Positions 1-12,000 of a DNA stretch of 64,000 nucleotides are shown one piece after another. Below the pieces are notes generated by a model. The model did no database searches, was not told the origin of the DNA, and saw nothing but the letters and a program-made list of their open reading frames with translations. A program made the translations under genes and the position numbers. The number at the start of each line of letters is the position of its first letter. The first letter of the stretch is position 1. This DNA is from Helicoverpa zea. Taxonomy: Eukaryota; Arthropoda; Insecta; Lepidoptera; Noctuidae. Where the stretch lies: contig NC_061472.1 in NCBI RefSeq assembly GCF_022581195.2, forward strand, positions 5,022,001 through 5,086,000. The letters are read 5' to 3'.

Positions 1-3000
1 ATCCAAGCTTGGTAGAGACATCTTAGAATTACTTTCAATAGGTTCGATAATTCTGCTAGTGTCCATGTTGGACGGTGCAGTACTCGTGTTAGCCTGATGT
101 ATTTCGGCCGATAACTGCATAGCTTGAGCAGCTTCCCTTTCTTCCTTCTCCTTTTTAGCCTTTTCAAGTTCCATCATACGCTTCGACTCTTCTATCGCCT
201 TTTCTAGATCACTATCAATGGTGTCATCTTTGATATTTAAATCTGGCATATCGTGGCTTACAGGCCTCTGTTTCGGCACTGCCGCAGTTTTGGTGGTCTT
301 GGTAGATGACTTGCTTTGCCCGTCTCTATGTAGCGGCAGTACTCTGTTCATAGGCCGCATTGACATTGGATTGACCACGTTTGTTGGGATGCCCGACTGT
401 TGAGTGGGTGGAGCTTTGGGCAATGATATGCTAGAACTGTTCTGCGTTGGTAAATTGATCGTGTTATTTGCCACAGGTATGCACATCAGATTATTTGCAT
501 TGTTCTGATTCTGAAGTAAATTAGAGTTCGTTTGTAGAGGGAAGTTTATATCGGCAGCAGTTTTAGAAGCGATCTTAGGGTCCACGAGATTATTCTGTAC
601 CGTGATGTTAACGGTATTATTGCTGGAGTTCACGTTGATATTCATTGGAGCACTGTTTGGTATAGCTTGGAATGGCACGTTGATCATAGTACCACTGTTG
701 TCGGTCGTGGGTTGGAAAGCCAAGGGATCAGTCGTGATACCAGGCACGTTGCTATTGTTATTATTAGTGACCACGCGTATATTATGTTGCTGAGGAACAT
801 GCTGATTAATATTGTTTTCTAGGTTTGCATTATTCATACGACTCCTTTCAGGTAAATTGATGACTCTGTTGTTCTGGGAGTTCATTTGCATATATCCAAT
901 TTGATTGTTGACTGATATTGTGTGGTTTTGCTTTTCATTGCTAACCATGTTCACTTTAGAACAATCTTGCTTGTTATTTGCCATAGGTATGTTGTTGGTA
1001 GGCGGCGGGCCCATAAGGTTTTTACCTCGTAGAGTCTCTTGAGAGAACTTGGGCGGATCCGGCACTGGTAAAGTATTCCGGTTCATTTGATTTTCCATAT
1101 TTGTGATACTCTGACTTTGTGATGTATTGTTGCTGCTCATGCTGCAGCTGTTTATATTAATTTGTGCGGTGTTGGACACCTGGCTGCTGATCATTTGGTT
1201 TTGATTGTTTGCAGCGTGTGTCTGCGAATTATTCAACATCATATGATTAGGTGTTCCCGACATCAGGTTATTATGGTCGGTAGAGTTGGAGCAACTCATC
1301 AACATGTCGTGTCCCGTCATGTTGTTCTGAGAGCCAGGTCCGTACATGTTGCTAGTGTTTACATTATTCATCATCATATTATTGGACATACTCGAGTTAT
1401 TTACGTTCATTCCATGCAGCATGTTGTTAGTGCTCATATTCATGTTATTTTGATTGGTGTTCATATTCATGTTCGAGCATATCTCCATAGAGTTCTGATT
1501 GTTGGTAAACTGTGTGCTGTTGTTAGAACAGCTACCACTGCAGGAACTTTGAATGTCGTTCTTTATGTCCGGGATGTTTGGCATGTGCATCATCGAGCTG
1601 TTCATAGACTGATGATTAGTGTTCACGATCTGCATGGTGCTGTTCAGATTGCTGTGCATGTTCATATTATTCATGGCATTCATCTGATGCTGCATCATAG
1701 AAGAATGTTCCATCGAGCTCCTGTTGTTCTGTATTTGATTCATAGCGTTGATATTTTGTAGGGTAATAGAGTTGCCGTCGTAACTATTCGCGTGAATATT
1801 TGGCATAGAGCCAGAGTTATCCATCTGGTTGCCTAAATTAATATTGGGGGCACTTCCCGACATATGATGCATATGTATGCTGTTATCCATTTGCTGTCTG
1901 TTATGCATTTGATTTGGTACATGCTGGTGCATATTCATTATATTGTTGTCGACGTGGGTACGATTATTTTGGATCTGCATAACGTTGGACATTTGATGTT
2001 GGTGATGGAGGCCGACGTTCTCCATTTGTCTGTTCTGTTGCATCGACATTTGCTGGTTTACATGCATATTATTGTCCATTTGCCCTCGAGTGTTATTGCT
2101 AGCGTGATGATTCATCTGCTGCATGTTATGCATTTGAGTGTTATGCATATTATCTATAGATCGATTCGAGTGCATTGTGTGACTCATGTTGCCCATACTG
2201 TGAGGCTGCATGTTGTCAATCATCATCCTGTTATTCTGCATGTTCATGTTTGTCATTGGTTGCTGCATGTGCATATGATTAAGATCGCCCAAATCGGACC
2301 TGTTTATATTGTGGTTGTTGCCTCCCAAATTATGCATATTCATGGACTGATTCATAATATTGGTATTGTCAGGAGTACTGCGGTTAGAAAGCATGTTGGT
2401 TTGATTATGATTTGGTTGTCCACTCATCAGATTATCGTGGAAATTCCTGTTAGGTGTTTGTTGATTCAATTGTTGCAACTGATTGTTCTCAACTTGTCGA
2501 TTATGTTGAATTTGTCCGTTCATGATATGGATCTGGTTAGGAGCAGGAATCTGATTGTTATCATGTGACATCATCTGTATATTGTTGTGAGACATGTTAG
2601 ACGAGTTCATAGTAGTGGACATGTCATGTTGCTGGTTTTGTTGCAAACTATTATCACTAGAAACAGATATGTTCATTCTGCTGTTTGTACTTTCTTGACA
2701 AGACATATTCATGTTCTGCAGTGAGTTATTCCCTGAACTCAATATTTGTACCTGTCCATGGGAATTGCTGCTAGGAATCGAGCACATTTGATTTTGGTTG
2801 TTAGACACAGATATAGTATTCTGGTTGTTCTGCAACTGTGGCCGCATCACATTGTGGGGTATGATGCTGATCGCTGGCGAGTTGCTCATATTTCCACTCA
2901 TCTGACAATTGCTCAGTTTATGAGTGTTCATTTGACTGGACAAACTATCGTTGCTATTATGTTTGTTGTCTGTCCCCATGTTCTGGAAACTCTTGTCACT

Positions 3001-6000
3001 GTTAGCGTGCTGCGAATGAGAAGCCATTATTTCTTGGGAAAAATTCAGATGTCCGCCTTCAGTTTTTGATAGAGCATTGATTTTGCTCAACTTCAAAGAA
3101 GTGTCTGCATCAAAATTGCTGTTCATGACCGACGATGGCGGGTATATGTTGCCAGCAGTTATCTGAATAACATTGTTGGATGTTGTATGTGAGGTCGAAT
3201 GGTGGCTCACGTTTAGGCTTTGTTCAAATTGATGAGAATGCATGTTCATGCCGGACATTGAGTTGTTAGGCATCTGTATCAAACAGTTCTGGTTCACCTT
3301 ATCATGGTCGTTGTTCAGATGAGATCTTCCCGCCATGACATTGCTCTGAATATTCATTGAAGTCGTGTTTACAGTACTTGGCTTCACTGCCATGTTTTGA
3401 TGTTCCATTTTGTTTTCCATGCTGGTGTTTATGGTTTGATTAATTTGCCTCCAAGGCGTTGGTGATTTTATGCTCTGTGTTACACTTATTGTTGGCATAT
3501 TTGCAGAGTTTGAATTATCATGCAAGTTCCCACTTATTTCGATGACATGGGAATTTTCGATCTTGTAATTTCCCTTTGCTGGGGGTGCAATGGAGCTCGA
3601 GACTATCGGCTGCGTTAGTGGAATAGACTGCAAGGGAAATGATGTGGCCGGTATAGATTGAGAGATTGCCATTACCGGCTGTCCAATTGATGACACAAGT
3701 GTCACGTTTGGAGACATCGACACAATGCTGGGTTTAGGCATATTTCCTCTTTGAATATTCTGTGGAGAGCTAGAAATAGTCATGCCATGTATCTGAGAAG
3801 TGATTGGATTAATGCTCTGTCTGCCGGTAATAATAGTACCGGCGCCCGATTGTGAGCCAACGGTCATTGGAGATGGGCTCATCTGAATAACTTTAGGTGT
3901 TTGTCGGTTGCTATTATTTGACTTGTCAGGTAGCGGCTGCAATGTTAGATTCGGAACAGTAGCCTTCACGTTCTTCATAGATTGTGGTGATGACTGCACG
4001 GTTTGCGCAGTGACCACATTAGGCGTCGATGACACAGCGACACTATCACCCACATTATTTACTACAACATATCCTGTGGGCACCTCTACTATAGGCTCTA
4101 TCTTGCTCGCTTGGAACACCTGGGTGGTCGTAGCTGAGAAACTACTGTTCTGTGCGAGAACTCCTTGCATAGCGGTAGAGACGAACTGTTGTGAAGACAT
4201 CACTGTGTTTTGCACTATTGTCTCCAAACCATAATAAACTGGTTGAGTTGTCGTTAAGTACATGCAGCCAGATGGATCTGTCACCATTTCTAATGTAGGT
4301 GTTGAACCCAGTAACACTTGATCATTGCAGAATTGTGGCAGTAGAGTCCCTTGTGGTAGAATGGTGGTGCCTCCAGGACCTGAAGAGATGAGAGTATTGC
4401 CTTGAGTCTGCAGTGTATTCGGTATTATAGTGGTTTGGCCGTTACCAATACCACTTTGAGGTACAACGGTCGCTCCTGCCGTTTGTAACGTATTTCCATT
4501 TGCCAATCCTTGTATAGTTCCTTGTGGTATTATCGTAGTACCATTCTGTGTATGTATTGCTTGCGGTAGAATTGTGGGACCATTGGGACCTTGGGAAATA
4601 ATGCCTTGGGTTTGGATTGCACCCTGGGGTAAGATGGTAGCTCCTTGCTGAAGAGCTTGTGGTAATATTCCCATGTTTCCTTGCGGTAACAGTACAGGTA
4701 TTCCGCCGCTTGGTACGGCAACCAGTCCTCCAGATTCTGTCTGTTGGATTTGGAATGTTTGAGGCACCAAACCGCTCTGGGAGATAAACTGAGTAGGGCC
4801 GGTCTTAAAGTCACCTTGAGGTGCAATAGTCGCGATATACTGCATATTTTGATTCTGCTGTTGCGATAACGCCTCCACGTAAGCAGACATTATGTTTTGG
4901 TTCGAAACTGGCTGAACTATGATAGATGGTTGACCAGTTTGGTTATTGGTTTGCAGCAGTACAGTTGGTGACTGGTTGATAGTTGTATATGTCTTCTCCA
5001 TTTTGGTTTGTCTTTTGATGGTAGTAGGCTTAGGAATTGGGCGTCCTCTTCCTCGGTTCGTAGCCTGGAATATTGGCTTAGGTTGGACCTGTGTAGGCTG
5101 TTTCTTAGGAGACTTTTGCGTATTCCCCGGTAAGATCAGTTGTTGTTTGTTTTGGGAATTTGGCGACGATAGCCTCTGTGCCGTCATTGCGGGAACAACA
5201 ATAGTAGGGTTTCCTTGAATCTGAGGTCGAATCATTGGTTGAATGTTCTGTATAATAGATGTATTAGGCATTCCTTGTATGGAATTCACTGGCAATGCTA
5301 TTGAAGATGCGCTCGCCATATTAGGGAAATTGGTGACGTGGTTCTTGCCTTGAATCATTTGGCCTTGGATCATATTGCCTTGTTGATTCTGGGGTATAGT
5401 CAAGACTTGGTTAGAGTTTGATGATATGACTTGAATACCTCCTGGTCCCGATAGTAATTGAGTCATATCATTACCCTGGATTTGTTGTATGTTAGTGTTT
5501 CCATTTCCTGGTTTTACGCAAATATTGTAAGGCAAGATGTTGGGTTGCGTAATAATTTGAGGGGTCATTATCTTCTGACCACCTGCGGAACTAGTCTTAG
5601 GAGGTAGTAGCATCTGTGGCGTCACAACTATTTGTGGTGAAGACATCATCTGTTGGTTCGCTGAAACTTGCACATTCGTAGTTTTGCTTTGATCGAAAAT
5701 CACAGTTCCTGATTTCATTTGCTCTGTGATCGTCATAGTCATTTCATTTGAAGGCCCTGGCGATGGCGTTTCAACAATGGTCCCATTTATTGTGATTTGT
5801 CTAGTATTGATAGAAGTTCTTCTAGCGGCTATGCCTTCTGCTTTCACGGTATTTTCAGTGCCGCTAACAACTCCAGCGTGTATTATCATCGGCTGCGCAA
5901 ACGCACCTTGGAAGGCATTTTGTAGAGTCGTCAATGTTCTATTCTCTGGTGATTTAGGATTCTCACTTTCACTTTCACTCGTAGATATAATGTCACATGA

Positions 6001-9000
6001 CGGCACATGCCTATCATAAGACTCTTTATTTCTGTATGTGCATTGGCATCTATCACATCTTACAGGTTGGTCCATATGATTAGAATTGCCTGAGCCATCG
6101 TCTAATGGTCTCATCACTAATTCTGGCTGGCCACTTAGCGAGTTTCCAGCAAAAGTTACAGTATAGCTTTCAGTTCCACTTGCTCTGTACATGAACTGGT
6201 TAGTTTGTCCTCTCTGCATGTTATCATTTCCATGGTGGTTGTCTTCAGCACCATCTAATTGTTGTATTGGTGTAAAATCATTGTCGTTATCTCGAGGACT
6301 ACCAGGTCGGGAGCTGCACGTGCTCTCAGAACCAGACCAGTCAGCTGCCCCATCTAACTGAGAAATAGGACTGCACTGGATTTTCGTATAAAAGTCTATC
6401 ACATCAGTGTAATATCCTTCGTTTTTATCAGCTTTAGTGTTATTTGAATCGTCTTTTTGTTTAGGCGAGCCTGTGCGGTAAGTGATGCCTGATGAGTGAG
6501 CAGCCTCGTCACATATAGCACCGCTTGTACAAGTCTCCACTTTAACTTTCTTATCTGTATTGTTGTCAGTTTCCTTTATAGAATCCATCGGACTCTCTGC
6601 CAGTGGTATCCTCTGAACAGGACTCAATTTACCAGTCACTGTCGATGTCTTACCCATCTTACATCTTTTGATTGTGGATGAAAGAAGACTTGTGTCAAAC
6701 TTATTGTTCCAACTACTAGATCTTTGTTGTCCACGGCCAGTTGTCAGAGTTTTAAGATTATGACTCTGTAGAAGCATTTCAGACTTGCTCCTTTTTAGTT
6801 CCTTACTCCCTGTCTCGAATCTCGAGTTTAGGAGTTCATCTATAAAGTCTGTAGAACGGAAATCAGACTTGTCATTACTTTTATCGTCTGATTGACCCAT
6901 TGCGCAATAGAACTCATTTTTTAGGTCTTGGAATATGTCTTGCATGGATATGCCATCTAGAAGATCATGATTCAAGTCCTCAAATATAGCATCTTTCACT
7001 TCAGGTGGTAATAGATCTGCTGTGTTCTGTGGTTCCTCCTCATCTTGCTGCTCTTGTTTACAAACATTGTCAAGTAAATACTCCACCACCTGTTTCACAG
7101 CCAAATCTTCTAGTGTCACTGTATTTCCAAACTTAATGGGCGATTTGTCATTCTTCAGCATTAAAACGGACTTGCCAGTACCTGTCTCAATACTTTCATG
7201 CCAGGCTCCAATCTCAGCCATAACTCTCTCTACAACATGTACGTCTAATGTATGATCTACTGTTATATTCACACCAAAGTCAAATCCTGGTAGTGGTTCA
7301 GCAAGTATTAGTTTCGTCTTGATGGTATATCTAACTATTTTGGTAGGTTTCTTGCAAGACCAGAATAGCCTAGTACATGAAAAGTCTACTGGCATTAAAA
7401 ACTCTTCATAATCTGAAACTGAGGGCACAATTTTTCCAAGACTATGTACAGTAAGTGAGCCTAGAATGAACTGCACTTTCGTAATTTCACTGTATCTCTT
7501 CTTCTTCTTGTCAAGTTCGACATAGACTGGCCTTGTTAGTTCAAAGTCGGCGTCTTTTTGTAAACTCTTTTTGGGTACGTCTTTGCCGTGCGTTGGACAG
7601 AATACTCTCTTATCGTCCATGAAAGCACAACTTGCCTTTCTAGCGCAGGTATAATGATACGTCTCGCTACAGTTTTTGGCGCAGCAGCCGACGCTGGCGC
7701 CTTTAACTTCGCAGGCGGCACATTTGATCATCTTCCCTCTAGATATTGCAGAGTGAACATTTTGTAGAGACCCATCGATTTCTTCGAACACCTCAGCTGA
7801 CCATAGTGCACAGTTTGAATGGATCCAATCATTCTGTCCACAATAGAGCAGGCGCCCTTCCAAAGATGGTAAGCCATCCCCTACAACTTTACACAGTACA
7901 CACAATCTTGAGTCCACAACTGGATAGAACTCTAATAAATCTTCTTCTAATTTCTCACTATCAACTTCCAACTTAGGTACTATTTGGTCCATTGGGCGTT
8001 CGATAGATTGCACTGCTGCTTTAATTTTGCTGTCGGCTATAGCAAGGTCTTTCATAGACTCTGTATCTTCCTGCTCTCCTTCTACTTCCAAGTTAGGTTG
8101 GAGACAATTGTTTTCACAATCAAACCACGGGAATGTCTCTGAGAATAAGTCCTTGTATATTGAAGTCAGATCATCACTGGTTGTTCTTTGGATGACCTCT
8201 TTCATATCATGATTGAAGTCTTTTAGTGAGACATATCCATCAGTGTTGACTCTTTTCTTGATGTCTAGGAGTGACGGTGAGATTATTCTATCACCATCAT
8301 CACTGGGATTGTTCATATCAGACTGTCGCATCACGACGGGGCTCAGGTCCTGTTCGCTCCGAGCCTGAGGGAAGCATTTCATGGGCTCGTCATCGTCGGA
8401 TATCGCCTCATACTTGTCATCATGCACAGTCGTCGGCAACATTGTCGTTGCTTTCTCTGATTTCGCATGTGGAGTATAGTTTTCGTGCACCTCAACACAT
8501 GAGGCCTCAAAGTCTGGTTTGGTGCCATAAAGGCCCGTGGAGAAGCATATTTCTTTATTCTGCATTAATGGCTCTTGTAGGTTAACCACTTTATGTGATG
8601 TGTGTGGCATTTCTTCCTTCTCCATGTCAACGTCTTGTAGCAAAGATGAGCACTGCCATACTTGTGGATTTTGTGACTCATCGAGTTTGTTCTGAGGGAA
8701 ATTGTTATTTCGTCGCCCTCTTGCCGTGTTCCTGTAGACCTTAGTCTCCGATGTCTTCATAGACACATCGACGACGTCGAAGTGTAGTTTTCTAATAGCT
8801 TGTGGTGACATGAGCCGGTACGGTTTGTTCGGAACCGGCGTATTCTTATGCGGAGTCAGTTTTAGTAACGCACAAGCTTTCTTATTCTTGGCAAGTAACT
8901 TCAGTAGATGAAGAAGACGTCCTTTAAGGTGTTCAGTGAGCATTTTTCTCCATGGTGGATCATTGGGCATGCATTTGCAGCAAATGTACTCGATTGAGGG

Positions 9001-12000
9001 TGGTAATGCGGACAGCAGTTGATATCCTTCGCCAGTGAGGCCTTCGCAACTAGCGTGCACCCACCTACCGCACCAACCGCACTCCATCATCTGTAAGGTA
9101 AAATTTTATATTGAAATACATGAAGAATAACTTGGTCAATGATAAAAGTACATAGTAATGTGGGGTTTACCTTGCTGTCAAAATCGTTATCCCTGTAGCA
9201 AGCCTGGCACAGCGGGCAGTAGTTACCCTTCTGCCGCAGCTTGAAACAAGGCCCGCAGAACGGTAGACTTCCCACGAACTTGCTCACGCGGCTGCTGTCG
9301 CAACTCTTGCATTTTAGGCACGCACTACATATCTGCAAATAAATGAACAGAATATTGCATCTTACTTGTTACTGCAGACATTACACTGTACAATAAAAGT
9401 ATATTTTTTTCATCTGCCCAGCCTTTTTATCAACTATGTAGGGGCCGGTCTACTTGGATACATATGTGAACTAGTGTTTTACATAAAGCAATTGCCTATC
9501 TGCCAATCATAATCCAGTTAATTAAGTAACCAGGTACACCGTTTTGGCATCATTTTTTATGGTCAGATATTTTGGCAAAAAAAAATACAAATTTTGTTTA
9601 CTTTTACAAGATTTTTTCTTTTTTTTTTAATATCTGCAATCAGTCCTATAGTATAGTATTACCTATGAGCAACAATTAATAGGTTAACATGTATTTCAGC
9701 TAATTAAGAGGGTAGAAATAAAATGTCTTTTCTTCTGACACGTTTTTGGCACATTTGGATGGCTCACCAGCCTTGCCTGTATGTTTTAGTTATCGTCGAG
9801 ATTTCGATATTTGTTTGAGTGTACATACCTGAGGCCAGTCGCTGCGGTGATCAGGCGGCGGCGCGGGCAGACAGGCGGCGTGGTGATGCCTGGCGCAGGC
9901 GCGGCAGCGCAGCCGCGCGGCGGGGCGGGCGCAGGCGGCGCACGACACGCAGCGCGCGCACGTCCAGCCGCCGCCGCCCGCCGCCTCCTCCGCGCACCAG
10001 CTGTGGTACCACTCGCAGCACGACCCGCACACCAACATCTGTGCACAGAGATAAGTTACTGAATATTTGCTCTGAAGTTTGATGTGTCATTTCTTCTTCC
10101 CAGCAAAAACACATAGGAAATGGTGAAGGGTGGGCGTTTTGTGGGCTGTCTTTTGTAAATTCCTGACGTTCAAAACGTGCTGTTTTGCAGCCAAGTTTGA
10201 ATAAACGGTTGTTTATTGATTTTCAATATGGCACGTCACACAGTAACTTACAATCTATACTTCTATAGTAGTATAGAATAGATTTATTTATGTACATATA
10301 ATGTAGGTTATCTATACTAATATTATAAAACTGAAGAGTTTGTTTGTTTGAACGCGCTAATCTCAGGAACTACTGGTCCGATTTGAACAATTCTTTCGGT
10401 GTTAGATAGCCCATTTATCGAGGAAGGTTATAGGCTATTATCTTATCCAGGTTCGTGCAGAGGTTCCCACGGGATGCGAGTGAAACCGCTGGCAGAAGCT
10501 AGTTACATAATAAGATATAATTACATAAATCATTTCACCCAAGGTTTTGCTTCCCCTGCTGAACCCATTAGAAAAATTATTTTATGGTTGGGATACTACA
10601 CTATCCCCAGATGACAGTCTCTACAAGAAGTTCCACCGGAACAATTTCTAAGCTTCACGACACGTCACCATTATTATTACTCTAGACTTGAATTGTAATT
10701 ACTTATTAGATGTATTATTTTACAATGATGTTGAAATAATAACATTATTAACGCATACCAATGCATCATGAGCGGAACGTATTAAAATCAAAAAGGACAA
10801 CATACATTCCAATTCAATTGTTTTATATTGTAAAGTGGCCCACCCTCGCTTACCAAAGGTAACAGAGTTATATGTATGTATTATGTACATAAACCTTCCT
10901 CTTGAAACACTCTATCTGATAAAAAAACCGCATGAAAATCGGTTGCGTAGTTTTGAAGATTTAAACAAAGGGACAGAAAAAGGTTTTGTAAAAAAGGGAC
11001 AGAAAGGGTTTTTTTATACTATGTAGTGATATATTTACCTTTTCCTTGCCAGCACTGCCACAAAGGAAGCACAGTCTAGTGACAGTGAAAGACCCGGTGC
11101 CGATGAGACCAAAGCCTGAGCTGCAGACTTCATCAGGATCATAGCTCTCCCAGAAATCTACACAGATGAGCTCCGGTCTGTTCTGCCCACATTTCTGTGA
11201 ACGATTGCGCACCTGGAAAGACAAAACAATACATTACAATCTATTTATTGTACCACATTTTCAATGGCAACTTTTAAACTTATTGAATTGTTACTTACAT
11301 TGGTAATATTAGTAAGAGGCTTCATAAACGTCTTCTTAGGCACAAGATCCATAACAGTTTCATCTTCACTGGATTCTGCTTTGCTTTGTGCCTTAGTAGG
11401 CAGTGGTTGCTCAATCTTTCTCTTCTTACTTTCAATCTGTGCCTCAACGTCACTATCTTTTGTAACTGGTTCCGGTACAATCTGAGGAGCTTTGTTCTCA
11501 GCATCTACTTCAGATTCACAGCTGGACAGATCTGGTGTCTCACCATCCTTCTCTATTATACATAGAGTAGTTTCATCATCAATAACGAGGTTCTTCTCCT
11601 GCTTATCTTTCTCGTCTTGAGTGGGGAATGTGGCAATAGGCTGTCCCAAGACAATAGATGCACTTCTACAAACATGTTTGACTCTCGGCCCTTTGAGTTC
11701 CACCTTTTGTCTTTTGGGATCCTCAGTCTGTTTGGCGTCGGTTTTATCTTTTTTCCTAACTTTTACCCTCGTCAATTGCCGCTTTCTACTCGCGTTTATC
11801 TCTTCAACTGTTTCGGTAGCAACTGGCCGGTCTTTTGTGGCCTTTTCCTGAAATATAAAAGAATTGTTAAAGGAAAAATGGTCAGATATAAGTTGTATAG
11901 AATATTGTTAAGGAAAATCATCATCACATACCTCTACTTTCTCTACTTCTTCAATCTTCTTACTGGGCTTTAGTGTGCCGAAGATCTTATTACTCTCGTT

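Noticed and set aside
1162..2568. Long plus-strand ORFs (199 and 234 codons) in the first 3 kb
   Set aside because: They are antisense shadows of the Asn/Met/His-rich trx frame; their Val/His/Ile-rich composition is the complement of AAT/CAT codons.
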